Counted from the first letter of the stretch, positions 12,875-24,348 are shown. The stretch is DNA of 64,000 nt from Macrotrachela quadricornifera (GCA_022393335.1 JAJEKB010020966.1:402041-466040), one strand, 5' to 3'. Program-made: numbers and translations. The notes: generated from the letters alone by a model not told the origin.

Positions 12875-15800
12875 TTATGAATGTCTTGAAAGAATTTTTT
12901 TATATCTACTAACAGCTTTTCGAAATGCTTGTTTGTATGTTGTTGATGGTAAAACAAATAAAAGAAAAGTAAGTGTTGGTGGTATTAATGATATAAAATA
13001 TCCTAAAAGAAATAACCATGAATCATTAGTTGATTGCATACAACCTGATGCAAATGATACAATTAAACGTGGAATTGAAAGAATAACTAATACTGATGGA
13101 CCAATTAATAAATTTTTATGTTTTTTAATTTGTTTAATTAAAATTTGTCTATAATTTTGTTGAGTTTGTATATTTGCTTTTTGTCGTGTATTAACAATAA
13201 TAATAATAATAGCTGATATTAAATTAATAATAAATGGCATAATAAAATGAAATATATTCATTATTAAATTAAAATATTGAATTGTTGATGAATATTTAAC
13301 AATACACCAAATTCTTTTATCTTCATAATAATCATTATCTTCATAAAATAATTTTCGATGAATTGGATCATGAATATTTGTTAGTATTATTATAGATATA
13401 ATTATAATAATTATATATTTAGCTGCTTGTATAGTTTTTTTTTGATTAAAACTAGTTCCTTTAATAGTTATTAATACTCGTTCAATTGCTACACTTGAAG
13501 TTAACCATTGATCTATTGTAAGACAAACTCGAAGAAGAAAATCAATTGAAATACATTGAATATTTAAAAATAATGTATTTTTAATTAAATTTATTTGTGA
13601 AATTATAAGAATAAAATATTTTGATATAAATAAAATCATTATTAATAAAGTATTTATCGATGAACATAATAAATAAATTCCACTACCACTTTGACGTGCT
13701 TTTTTATCTTTAAATGTAATTAATGATAATATTCCGTTTATAATTCCAGTAAATCCCATTAATAATGTTAATATTAAACTAATTATAACTGCAGATGATT
13801 GTTTAAAAAAATTTATATTTGTTTTAATATAATAACCAAGAATAGCATCAAGTGAAAGACTAAATCCATTTGTATTAAATTGACATTGTTTTCCATAAAA
13901 ACATTTTTGACATATACATAATGATGTTTTAGGACATTTTTCATCATCTTGCAAACATTGACCATTATTTTCACAACCATTTTGTCCAAAACAATCCATA
14001 GTCATATTATGTTCAAATGCAAAACAATTTGTCATACGTACTTGTTCATGTATTTGACATAAACAAAACTGATGTTCATCATAGAAACATAATAATTCTA
14101 ATGATTTATTTTGACATGGTAAATGATAATATTTTATACGACGAATAAGATGATAATTAAGAATTGTTTCATTAAATATTTCATTTATATTTAAACATCT
14201 ATCTGATGATTTTAAATTTTTTTCAATAATTATTGATTCATTATATAAATTTTGTAATATAGTTAAATAATAATTATTATTATTTAATAATTCAATAAAA
14301 ACAATATGAAATGGAAGTGACCAATAAATATCAATTGATTTTAAATCAATTGGAATTGTTTTAAAGGTTGTTCGATGAATAGGATAATCAGTTTTTTTAA
14401 CTTCAATAAAATGAATAAGTATTGAAGATGATAAAGTTAGATTTTTATCAAATGAAATAATAAGTTTTGTTTCAATTATTTCACATCTATGACTAGTAAA
14501 ACCTTTTGGACAAATACATGTAAATTTATTATTTAATAAATCATATTCATCTAAAGGTATACATTGACCATTATTTAAACATTTTTTTTCTTCATTATTA
14601 TTTTCATCACATATTGTATTATGAATTAAACATCGAGAACCAATTTTATTCCATGGACAAATACATAAAGATCGATTATTAGATAATAAACCAAGACATA
14701 ATGAATTAAATGAACATGTACAATTATATTTATATTGACAAGATTTTCCATACCATCCTTTTTCACATTGACAAAATGTTCTATTTAATGGATCATTATA
14801 ATATGTTTGACATTTTCCATGATTACATTGAAAATTTGAACAAATTTTTCTAATATAATTTGTTCGTGGAATATCTATTTGAAAAACAAGACGATGTACA
14901 GGTAAAAATGTATAATTTATTGATTTAATAATACTTCCACGATAATTTAATTGAAATTTTTCATAAATATCTATATGTATTAAATAATTTTTATTTGGAT
15001 CTTTTGGTTTAGTTGAATATAATAAATAAATATTAAATTTTCTTTTACAATATTTCATAGATAAATATGTAAATTGTTCATATGAATGAATTAAATTTTC
15101 ATTTGTATTATCAATTAATGATATTATTATAATAAATGGAATTTGAACTGAATCAGATGTAACAAAAAATTGTAATGTTAAACTAATTCGTTGATTTTGA
15201 TATTGACAAATATCACCATAATAACTTGGTGGACATAAACAAACATATTTTCTTAAATTTTTTTCTTTATGTAACCAAACTTGTAAATCTAATCCACGAT
15301 GACAACGTTTTTGATAAGATTTAACATTTTCATTTGATGATAATTTTGTTAATATTTCACTACTTTTATATGTAATATTTGATTTTATAAAATTATTATT
15401 TTTCTCAAGTTTAAAATAGATTGTTCGTCGATCAATATTTTCATAAAAATATCTACAAAGTATTTTTATAATATCTGAACCAAATGATTCATAGTCATAA
15501 TAACAAATTCCTTCCTTAAATGTACCTGATACAGTGTAATTATTTTTACAACTTTGTTCATCTTCTTTATATTTACAATCATTTATTCCATTACATATCT
15601 TTTTACTGCTGATACATGTATCATAACTATCATTTTGACAATGAAATATTTTTGAATTTTTATAATCTAAATTTTTTCTACATATATTTGGTTCATCAAT
15701 AGCACCAATACAATCAATATTTCCATCATTAATTTTTTCTATAGGTAAACATATGAGTTGTTTCGTTTGAGATGAAACACATATATAATTATTTTTTAAA

Positions 15801-17626
15801 CAATTTAATAATAGAGATGAATGACAATTAATTTCATCAGCACCATCAAGACAATTCCAAAATCCATCACAATAAGTATAAATATTATTACAATGCCAAT
15901 GTTCACAATTTGTTTCATCTGTATCATTTCCATATTTAATATTGTTTGCTAGTATTTGACTAATTCCATCACAAATCATTTGAAATAAACTTCTATTTAG
16001 ATCAAAGTTCATTTCGATTATTTTCGCATCATAAATTGCACCCTTATCCTTACAAGCAAGTTCTGGATTGCCAACAAAACTTTTAGAAACACATTCATTA
16101 TTTTTACATTTGAATTGATTTAAATTTTGTTCTGGCAAACAAATTTCGTTTGATGTACCTAGTTTTTCATCATCATGATGATAGCAATCATGAACACCAT
16201 CAAATAGACGACTTTTTGATATACATTTCTTTGAATATATACATTGATACATTTTTGATCGATCACAATATGTTGAATTATTGTAAATTGATACTTTTCT
16301 ACTTGTTAACCAGGTTAGAAGAGGTGTAATAATTGTTTGTAACCACATAGGATTTCTCTGACCTATGCCATATATTGAATCTTCATAAAAACGACAAGTA
16401 TAATTATTATCTAATATTACGTTATTATTATCATCAGGTAAATAAATAAATTGATTATCATAACAAAAGTATGTTGGTTTAGATGGACGATTAGGAACAT
16501 AATTCATTTTATTTTTTTCATATGCTAAATAAATATGGCCAAATAAAATTGGAACAGCTGGAATATATATTATATCTGGACAAGTTTTTTCAATTATATT
16601 ATCACATAGTTTATCAATACAAAGAATAGAATATATTTTGATCCTTATAATTGGCATTTGTATAATACATTTCAATGCTGACCAACATTCATTAGATATT
16701 GATTTTGGTTTAATAGAGAATATTGCTTGTGATAAAAGAACTTGACGATGTTTAAGACATGAACTTGATAATACGTATTGATTTAAATTATTCTGATAAA
16801 AATGTTTTACACATGTTACATCTTCCCAATTAAATGTTGGTTCTCTAGTGATAATATCATTTGTATCATAATATTCATCTGATTTATCAAGACAATCTGG
16901 AATATATGGATAATCTCGAAAAAAATCTTTAGGTATACATTGTCCATTTGAACATTGATATTCATTTTGATTACATTGAGATATTTCAATTAACCAACAA
17001 TATTCTTCATCTATTTTATTATCAAGACAATCAATATTTCCATCACAAATTTCTGTCCAATCAAGACAAGATGGAGATGGACCACGATTACAATCTAAAT
17101 GAATATAACATGTTAATAATGTTGGTTCATATTCATTATAATAATAATAATCAAATATTATTTTATCTAATGATAAATAATATGATTTATAATAAACAAG
17201 AGAATATTGACATTGTGAACCAAAATTTGGTAATGTACAATTATAAAAATAAGTTTGTCCTAATAATGTTTTTTCAGAATTTAATAATTGATTTAAATAA
17301 AACTGATATTCTTCAATAATATCAATTGGTGCTGACCATAAATATAATTCTTTACTTGAAATATTTAATTTTGATAATTGTTCAAAATTAATTTTTTTAT
17401 CAATTTTATTTTCTTTTATATTTAATTTTGATATCCATTCACCCATACAATAAGGTATTACATGACGAGAATCATTTTCATATCTAATATGTGCACTAAT
17501 ATATAAACAATCATGTTGAATATCATTATTTTCATTTAACCAATTCGTTAAATGAAGATTTATTTGAAGATGACTATTTATCATATATAAATATATGAAA
17601 TTAAATAGAATTTCTACTAAATACAT
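12875..17626 (-). CDS. Giant LDLa/EGF-domain 7TM receptor, single exon
   Basis: An intact 1583-residue frame. Its N-terminal hydrophobic stretch (about residues 5-16) is a likely signal sequence. Cys-rich LDL-receptor class A-like modules follow between about residues 170 and 720, several with the C-D/N-G-xx-DC-xxxx-DE-xxC calcium-site pattern (CDGNIDCLDNKIDEEYC near 193, CDGFWNCLDGADEINC near 590, CNGINDCKYKEDEQSC near 690). EGF-like domains lie at about 805-825, 920-1050 and 1210-1248 (for example CQCEKGWYGKSCQ and CICPKGFTSHRC). A seven-helix bundle spans about 1270-1565, with an E-R pair after helix 3 (AIERVL) and basic residues in the C-tail. This ectodomain plus rhodopsin-type bundle resembles LGR/relaxin-like receptors only in layout; the leucine-rich repeats of that group are absent. 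The ligand is unknown. A hydrophobic N-terminus follows the first ATG at 17626. Confidence 0.85.
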   Translation of the reverse strand: MYLVEILFNFIYLYMINSHLQINLHLTNWLNENNDIQHDCLYISAHIRYENDSRHVIPYCMGEWISKLNIKENKIDKKINFEQLSKLNISSKELYLWSAPIDIIEEYQFYLNQLLNSEKTLLGQTYFYNCTLPNFGSQCQYSLVYYKSYYLSLDKIIFDYYYYNEYEPTLLTCYIHLDCNRGPSPSCLDWTEICDGNIDCLDNKIDEEYCWLIEISQCNQNEYQCSNGQCIPKDFFRDYPYIPDCLDKSDEYYDTNDIITREPTFNWEDVTCVKHFYQNNLNQYVLSSSCLKHRQVLLSQAIFSIKPKSISNECWSALKCIIQMPIIRIKIYSILCIDKLCDNIIEKTCPDIIYIPAVPILFGHIYLAYEKNKMNYVPNRPSKPTYFCYDNQFIYLPDDNNNVILDNNYTCRFYEDSIYGIGQRNPMWLQTIITPLLTWLTSRKVSIYNNSTYCDRSKMYQCIYSKKCISKSRLFDGVHDCYHHDDEKLGTSNEICLPEQNLNQFKCKNNECVSKSFVGNPELACKDKGAIYDAKIIEMNFDLNRSLFQMICDGISQILANNIKYGNDTDETNCEHWHCNNIYTYCDGFWNCLDGADEINCHSSLLLNCLKNNYICVSSQTKQLICLPIEKINDGNIDCIGAIDEPNICRKNLDYKNSKIFHCQNDSYDTCISSKKICNGINDCKYKEDEQSCKNNYTVSGTFKEGICYYDYESFGSDIIKILCRYFYENIDRRTIYFKLEKNNNFIKSNITYKSSEILTKLSSNENVKSYQKRCHRGLDLQVWLHKEKNLRKYVCLCPPSYYGDICQYQNQRISLTLQFFVTSDSVQIPFIIIISLIDNTNENLIHSYEQFTYLSMKYCKRKFNIYLLYSTKPKDPNKNYLIHIDIYEKFQLNYRGSIIKSINYTFLPVHRLVFQIDIPRTNYIRKICSNFQCNHGKCQTYYNDPLNRTFCQCEKGWYGKSCQYKYNCTCSFNSLCLGLLSNNRSLCICPWNKIGSRCLIHNTICDENNNEEKKCLNNGQCIPLDEYDLLNNKFTCICPKGFTSHRCEIIETKLIISFDKNLTLSSSILIHFIEVKKTDYPIHRTTFKTIPIDLKSIDIYWSLPFHIVFIELLNNNNYYLTILQNLYNESIIIEKNLKSSDRCLNINEIFNETILNYHLIRRIKYYHLPCQNKSLELLCFYDEHQFCLCQIHEQVRMTNCFAFEHNMTMDCFGQNGCENNGQCLQDDEKCPKTSLCICQKCFYGKQCQFNTNGFSLSLDAILGYYIKTNINFFKQSSAVIISLILTLLMGFTGIINGILSLITFKDKKARQSGSGIYLLCSSINTLLIMILFISKYFILIISQINLIKNTLFLNIQCISIDFLLRVCLTIDQWLTSSVAIERVLITIKGTSFNQKKTIQAAKYIIIIIISIIILTNIHDPIHRKLFYEDNDYYEDKRIWCIVKYSSTIQYFNLIMNIFHFIMPFIINLISAIIIIIVNTRQKANIQTQQNYRQILIKQIKKHKNLLIGPSVLVILSIPRLIVSFASGCMQSTNDSWLFLLGYFISLIPPTLTFLLFVLPSTTYKQAFRKAVSRYKKILSRHS

Positions 17627-19392
17627 ATCTCAATTATAAAATAAATGACGTTTTGCTCATTTTGCATATTTTTATTTGTCTCTTTTATTATAAAAAAAAA
17701 AGATTTCAGTTAAAATTATTTGTTCCTGTAAAAAAATTTTGTCAATACAAATATAAATAGTTTTATCAATAAAGAATTTATTGATGTTGCAGTTTTTTTT
17801 TTTGGACATATTTTTTTCTAATTCATGATTAAATAGAAAAACTTGAAAAAATGTTTAAAGATAACAACATATCAATAAAGAAAGTCATAGAAAAAAAGAA
17901 CATATGATGTTATTTATTTTATATATCAAATAGACTATCAAAATTTACTGTTAAGTTATAATAAATACTTTCAAATTCTGTTTTTTCTTAATATTATTTT
18001 CATTTAATATGAAGAAAAAATATGAATCAGATCAACATACAAATATATATACATATATTAACAACTATAATGTAAAAATAATAACATTATTAATATAGTT
18101 ATATTTAGATGAAAATTTTTGATACAATTGTCTCGTTCCTTTCAATCATTTGTAATAAATCTACATACTATATATATATATATATGTTATAATTTATATG
18201 ATAATCATTCATTCATGGTTTTGTTTTATGCATGCATCTATATTATGGTTGGATCAAATGAACAGATGGATTTTATATATTTTCAAATGTTTTTCTTTAT
18301 TATATTATTTCTTTACTATTTATTATTTAAAAATAATTTGATAAGCTGATAAATTGTTTTCAATGGATAGTCTCAGAGTGATATGATTGAAATAAAATGG
18401 ACTCAATGAGGTTAGATCAGAATAACTGATTGTCTTGAGATTCAAAAAAGATCTCATTAATTCAAATTAAACTGAATAAAATATTTTAATATCTAAAGGT
18501 CAATAGAATATATCCAATAGCAAATATATAATTGATAGCAATAGCTGTTGTTTTTTTTATTCACTAAAAATTTGTTGTTTCTATTATATAATCAATCATC
18601 AGAAATATTAAATAAATAAATCAATTGAATTTGAAATATGTTTTGTATAGTTTATCCTATAGTATGATGCATGCAACATATATTTTGTGAATAAATAAAT
18701 AAGAAAACTCAGAATGTTATTTTTTAATTGTATTCTATTCTTTAGAAATGAAACATTTTGAAAAAATTATTTTAATAAAAACAAGAAAAAAATTCTTTTT
18801 TTTTGTCAATTTCCTCTAAATTTTATTTTTTATTTCATTACAGCATCGAAAAACAGGACCAGATGATGATCAATATTTAATATTTTTTTAACACTAACTT
18901 TGCCATAAATATACATCAAATTAAAATTTTTTACTCTTCTTCATTTTATCCTTTCTCTTTTTTTTTTGTAATTATACTGAAAAATATAAATGATTTTATT
19001 TTTTACATGAAAAGCACAAAAATTATTTTCAGTATATTTGTTTATTGAAGTATTTCAAGAATCTTGAATATGTTTGGATACCTATAATCAATAGTTTCTG
19101 AATATTGAATATGAATATCAGCTAGTATTTATTGAAATGTATAGCTTATCGCAATACTTTCACCGATTCTTTTTCAACTATAAACAATATACTATAAAAT
19201 ACATTATTTAAAGCAAATATGCTGCGAATGTTGATGTAGTTCTTCAATAAGATGATAACAACAAAGAGCTTTTCTAAAGGGGGAAACAGCTGAAATCAGA
19301 TTTTTTTGATTTATTTCCTTGATTAAACTGATTTTTTGATTAAATCGATTTTTTTGATTAAAAATTGATTGAAAATCATTTTAATCAGTTGT
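17627..19392. other. AT-rich intergenic DNA upstream of the receptor gene
   Basis: This stretch would contain the promoter of the minus-strand receptor. I see an (AT)n microsatellite at about 18168-18186 and many homopolymer runs, but no coding frame with family resemblance. A short block of 'GATTTTTTTGATTTA/TTGATTAAA' repeats sits at about 19300-19390. Confidence 0.5.
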
Positions 19393-19444
19393 TTGAGGGT
19401 GAGGGTGTGAGGGTGTGAGGGTGTGAGGGTGAGGGTGAGGGTGA
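19393..19444. repeat. Telomere-like (GTGAGGG)n interstitial tract
   Basis: About 50 bp is composed of GTGAGGG and GTGTGAGGG variants, a G-rich tandem repeat of telomeric type. It abuts the TTAA-flanked element that begins at 19445. Bdelloid telomeres are known to carry G-rich repeats of the TGTGGG kind. Whether this variant is the telomeric unit of this species cannot be decided from the window. Confidence 0.75.
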
Positions 19445-19448
19445 TTAA

Positions 19449-19682
19449 CTTTTTGAGGATGAGGTTTTGAAAACAACAGGACATAATTCATTATATGCCC
19501 TTGGAAAAATTTGATGCATTATATGTTGATATTTCCAAAATACCTATAGTTTTCTACATCAAGACAAGTTAACTACTCAATAAATTGTTTTCACTCGCTC
19601 TTGATTGATATAGTATATAAACTATCCTCGAATTTTGAGAAATATTTCAAGTAGTATATATACCACGTCCATCCTCAAAGGG
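19449..19682. mobile_element. piggyBac-like MITE, copy 1
   Basis: The element is flanked by TTAA at 19445-19448 and 19683-19686. Its inverted tips are CTTTTTGAGGATG and CATCCTCAAAGGG. The interior matches the 21232-21473 element over almost its whole length (shared blocks include TTTTCTACATCAAGA and GAGAAATATTTCAAG), so these are two copies of one family. Confidence 0.75.
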
Positions 19683-19941
19683 TTAAAATGAATAAGTAAT
19701 GATAAAATACAAAAGATAGAGGACATTATACCATCACTTAAAAATAAATTCTTATTCGAATTATAATCAAAATAATACCTCATCGAGCTATATAATATCC
19801 TATCCAATTACTCTTTTATTATTATTAATTCAGTACTGTATATTACAAAATAAGAAAGCAATCATAGAATAGCATCACAACATTTATACGAAACTAAAAA
19901 CAAGTAATTGCAATAAGTTATTTTTTTTTCAAATACAGTTT

Positions 19942-21003
19942 CTACATTGTGTGTCTTGCTATTAAAGTACTTGGTGCAATTCTTTGTCGATTATGAAAAA
20001 GTTCTCCATGAACACAAGTAAAAACCTTTGAGAATACCATAACTAATTTATTTCGAAATGTTTGTGAAACTAACGTATTTGAATAAAATGATAATGCTGG
20101 ATAAATAAATACAGTTATTTCGGTAAATAGTTGCATAAATGATTCAATTGCTAAACGCGATCTGCTGATTTATTAGTAATTGTTCGAGTAAAGGCCGAAT
20201 AGAGATTATAAGACATATAAGGAAAAGTAAAAATCATAAATATAATAACTTGTAATAATAACATAATTAATATTTGTATATCATGTTTTTCTCTTCTATT
20301 ACCTTGTGTATTTAAAATAATCATTCCTTTATGTTGTCTTTTGAATTGAAGACTTTTCCATATTATTTTACAACATATTAACATAATTAAAGGTGGTGTC
20401 AATCCACCTGCAACAATTGTATATATACTATGATAGATTAATGCACCTGTAGTTGACATCATACAATTAATATATCCCGGTGTTCGAACAGTAGTAAAGA
20501 TAATCATATGAATGAGACATATTAACCAAATAATGCAAAGTAACAAGACGATATTTCGTGCATAACGAACAATAGAAAAACGACGAAGATTAGCATTTGT
20601 TGAAGTTAATAAACAACGATCAATACAATCAATTGTCAATAACCATCGACATAACATAGCACTTGATTGACTAATATAACCTCGAACTTTGCAAAAGTTT
20701 CCATTAAATAAAGGATCTGGAATGTGATTCAATGCATATAATTGAGGTGTGATACCCATTAGAATCAAAACTATAGCTGCCACAGATGATGCTAAAAAAT
20801 CTATAAAACATCGTTCAAAATTATTTTTTCTTTTGATATATTCACTTACAAATACAACATGAGTTTGATCGTAATTTTCGTTGAGAAAAAAGTAAAATAT
20901 TGAGAAGAGATCCTGTAATACCAAGTATAAATAAGACTGATCCAACTTATCGAACCATAGTTCTTTGACCAAAAGATAATGAAGTAGCTAATGATGATAC
21001 CAT
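19942..21003 (-). pseudogene. Broken rhodopsin-like GPCR
   Basis: The original start is probably the ATG at 21001-21003, giving MVSSLATSLSF and then an extracellular N-terminus into helix 1 (VLFILGITGSLLNILLFL). Three lesions are visible. There is an in-frame TAA at 20947-20949. A frame change lies at the six-T run at 20886-20891, where five would keep frame. A second frame change near 20150-20160 has CGCG where CG would join helix 6 to helix 7. Between them, 20151-20890 is open and holds helices 2-6, including LTIDCIDRC (a DRY-type motif) after helix 3. The last helix is in the 19942-20136 frame (FIYPALSFYSN, then SQTFRNK). The same family is represented intact at 30842-31870. Sequencing error could explain the two indels but less easily the stop. 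Confidence 0.8.
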
Positions 21004-21231
21004 TTTCATTCTTTATTTAACAGATTAATATTATCAAACAAGAAACTAGTTATATTAAAATAACGATGAGAAAATATTTCTATCACTTTCTTTTGAAAAT
21101 TTAAATATCTTCTAAATGCACCTAAATGTAGAGAAAAATGAACTAAACAGACTTCTCTTACTGAATATATTTTTTTTCATTAAGTTGTCAGTAATATTAT
21201 TGACAACAACAATTTCCATTCACCTAATTAA

Positions 21232-21473
21232 CCCTTTGGGGACGGGATATTAGCAATAAAAGGATATGATTCATCATATGCCGTTAGAAAAATTAATTCG
21301 TTATATATTAATATTTCCGACATTGCCAAAATACTTATAATTTTCTACATCAAGATAAATTAACTATTCAATAAACTGTTTCCATTCGTTCTTGATTAAT
21401 TTAATATAAAAACTATCTCCGAATTGTGAGAAATATTTCAAGCAGTATACATACCACGCCCGTTCTCACACGG
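21232..21473. mobile_element. piggyBac-like MITE, copy 2
   Basis: Flanked by TTAA at 21228-21231 and 21474-21477. The tips CCCTTTGGGGACGG and CCGTTCTCACACGG are imperfectly inverted. It is collinear with the 19449-19682 copy. The two copies bracket the broken GPCR, but they probably inserted independently. Confidence 0.75.
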
Positions 21474-22079
21474 TTAAATAGACACTTTTGAAAACAAAAG
21501 CTTTATTACCAGGTTATTGAGTTAACTTTAGATTTTTCTTATTAACTTAGTTCTGGTTTAGTTTCATTCGAGTTCATTCTATTTGTGGTCTATTAAAAAC
21601 CTTTCATTATTTTACTTTGTTTCACAATAACATAAAAATTTTATTCACCGTTCTTTTTAAAACAAATAAAATCGATTATTATTTGGAAATATAACATATT
21701 TTATATTAAAATGCTTCAAAAGTTTATTGATATATATATAGTGTTGAGAAAGGATAACATAATTTAGTGCCGCGGGGTTTACTGCTGTTGTAAATATTTG
21801 TTTATTAATACCCATGTCATTAAAATTGCCTGGGTTTGGACGATTAAGCGCGATTTTACAAAATGTTAATGATTAATCGCGATTAATCGGCGATTTTGTT
21901 TTATTGCTACTAAATTACGGATTTACTGAATTTAATTGTTTTTAATTCAGAAAAAGAATAAACAACATTTCTACACGAATTATTGACGAACCAAATTAGT
22001 AACTCTGTTGTGTGAAAAATGATTATTCATAAAATAAATTTCCACTATTAATGTGATTACTTTCGTGTAGCTTCCATAT

Positions 22080-22480
22080 CAGGAGACGTTCGAAGCCGCC
22101 TTAGCTGGATGCTTACGTTGTTCGACACGTACCCACAAGGTAATTAATATAGAAAATAATTGATACAAGAATGTATTTATTTGTTAAAGTAAAAAATTAA
22201 GTTGAAAGAAGACGATAATATTAATTTCGACGTTTCGGAAGGTTAAAATCCCATTTACGAGAATTAAGACCCTGATCCTAAACCTTTTCCAATATTTTAT
22301 TGAATTGCCAATAGTTTCACTATGAATAATGTAATAATACAATATTATCGTCTTCATTCAACTTAATTTTTCACTTTAAAAATAAATATATTCTTTTACT
22401 CACAAGGTACTGTGTTTGAACCTCAGTACTACCAGTCATGAAATGATTCTGAACAAGTCACTAACGGCTGTTTGTCGTGG
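22080..22480 (+). repeat. Possible tRNA-derived SINE head, interrupted
   Basis: Reading across the inserted MITE, TTAGCTGGATGC (22102-22113) resembles an A box and GTTTGAACCTC (about 22410-22420) resembles a B box. They would be about 45 bases apart without the insert, close to the spacing in a tRNA. The region is richer in G+C than its surroundings. No cloverleaf could be completed by eye, so this is a tentative reading. Confidence 0.3.
22144..22397. mobile_element. MITE with subterminal inverted repeats and 8-9 bp target duplication
   Basis: CACAAGGTA occurs on both sides (ending at 22143 and again near 22398-22406). Inside, about 50 bp starting AAGAATGTATTTATTTG is repeated in inverted orientation ending AAATAAATATATTCTT. 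The duplication length suggests a hAT-like or Mutator-like origin. It contains a CGACGTTTCGG block but no coding frame. Confidence 0.6.
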
Positions 22481-23399
22481 ATCATCCGTCCAATAGCATG
22501 CTGATTACATTGTCGACATACTATAGAGCTCCTGTAGCTGATATGTGGTTAGTTGGTGTGTATGGGGAGCTCAAGTAATACAGCGAGAAGAACTCTGCGT
22601 CAGACGGGCCTTCTGTCCAGAGGTGCAGTTAGTAATAGTTATAGAAGAAATATCGGGTCAATGGAAATGTCCTTGGACATCACCCTATACTGAAAGGTAG
22701 CCGAAATGCGAGGTATTCTTCTTCTTCAGGATACATTCATGAATACCAGAATAAAAAAAAGACATAAAATACATATAGTGCAGCTAGATGGAAATAGGTA
22801 TTGAGAGTTGAAACATGCGCATCAGATTATTGTCACATTTAAGTGGATTGATATCAATAAATATTGTAAGATCGAATATAAAGGCTTCTATATAATTAAG
22901 TGAAAGGCCCTCAGATAATAGGTACGAGAGATTAGAGCAGTACCATCGTCTTAGCTATAGGATTCCATTATTTAACACTATCTCTAATATTTCTCTATTA
23001 AAATAGAAAAACGAATACAAAACGTCTCTATTAGTGTTAACAAAGTAACTGGATATTTTCGCAATTGTATTAAGTTAGCATCGGCATTATGCAAACAATT
23101 ACTGCTCCTAACAATGCAACACTATACTTGCTGTATTTTTGGACATTTGTCCTCAGTGTCGCAACAATTTTGTTCTCTTTGCACATTATAACTTTACTGA
23201 CATACTCAAATGAAGCTTATATGAGTAAGATAAATATTTATTGTGTTAATGCTAATTTCATACGAATGTTAACGCATAAAATCTTTTTTGAAACTTACAG
23301 AAAAATGTGAAACTATTTTTTTTCGAGCAAACACAAAAGTTTTAATATTTTCTTAACTTTTCTGCTGAGCACACAAGCCGAGGTAAGACACTGTTTTAT

Positions 23400-24000
23400 T
23401 GAGTTGAATATAGATATAAGCGCTAACCACTAGTAATAGGTGGTTCAGTATAAATATAAGAGTTTACACTATGTTAACAATGGAGAGATATAGTTATTCG
23501 AATTTAAAGCATAGCTAAAATAGGAAAGGCACAGTTATGAGGGGTTACACACAGGTAACAAGTCAGATGCTATTGCAAGTGGTAAGATATTAACATAATA
23601 ACTTCAATATACAAATGAAGGTTCCATTATAGTTTAAGTATAGGAGTAAGGGGACGGTAATAGTTATAAGTGGTTGTATATGCTTTTGATGGGTATATGT
23701 AGAAATAAGAACTTTGATATAGAAATAAAGAGTTAGCGATAGAAAGAAAAGGTTAAGGTTAGAAATAGGGAGGTAGATATAGGAATAAAGGAATAGATAT
23801 TAAATTTAGGGATTGAGGATAGGAATAGTGGGTTAGATATAGAATTAGGGGGTTAAGTATAGGGATGAGGGTGGGAAGTAGATATAGAATAAAGGAGTTA
23901 AGAATAGGGATAGGAATCGATATAGAATTAAGGGGTTAAGGATAGGAATTAGAAATAAGGGATTAGAAATAGAGTTAAGAGATTAAATATGAAATTAAGG
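23400..24000. repeat. Degenerate G-rich minisatellite (ATAGGAATAAGG-type)
   Basis: Many imperfect units of roughly 18-22 bp read like 'GATATAGAATTAAGGGGTTA', best conserved from 23620 to 24000 and more degenerate before that. Pyrimidines are strongly depleted apart from T. There is no coding frame of interest. Confidence 0.7.
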
Positions 24001-24009
24001 ATAGGAATA

Positions 24010-24245
24010 AGGCGCTTATCAATTCAGGAAAAATCGCGATTTAACCGTGCATTGACCGCAATTTTATTGAAAAATCGAAATATCGGCAAAAATCGCTATT
24101 TCGGAAGATTTTATCGAAAAAGATCGCGATTTCATTGCAAAATCCGACAAAAAATCGGTAAAAATCACCACTTTGGACGAAATTGTCACGATTAACCGCA
24201 CGATTTGTCAACCGAGGTGCCGCGATAAAATCGTGATTTCTGCCT
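24010..24245. repeat. AATCGCGATT motif cluster
   Basis: Repeated short blocks such as AAAATCGCGATTT, AAAATCGCTATTTC and AAATCGTGATTTC recur about every 15-25 bases. A smaller set in the opposite arm lies at 21840-21900. The open frame across it is a by-product of the repetition. Confidence 0.6.
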
Positions 24246-24348
24246 GGTTTTCATGACATGGGTATAGAATCACATTTATTGAAATAAATTACCTGGCAAT
24301 GATTCTCAAAATAAACAGAATGAATTCAGTCGAGGGTGAAGCAAGTCA

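Larger units (their letters stand above)
21809..24264. mobile_element. Inverted-repeat-bounded composite repeat block
   Basis: TACCCATGTCATTAAAA at 21809 is answered by TTTTCATGACATGGGTA ending at 24264, and both ends are followed inward by clusters of ATCGCGATT-type motifs. The body holds a possible tRNA-derived SINE interrupted by a MITE, a degenerate minisatellite and no transposase. It may be a large non-autonomous element or a chance pairing of related ends. The flanks give no convincing target duplication beyond a possible TA. Confidence 0.45.

Noticed and set aside
16948..17319. Plus-strand 123-codon frame
   Set aside because: It lies antisense within the giant receptor gene and has only low-complexity composition.
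23089..23310. 73-codon frame with a membrane-like segment
   Set aside because: It lies inside the repeat block and shows no conserved motif.
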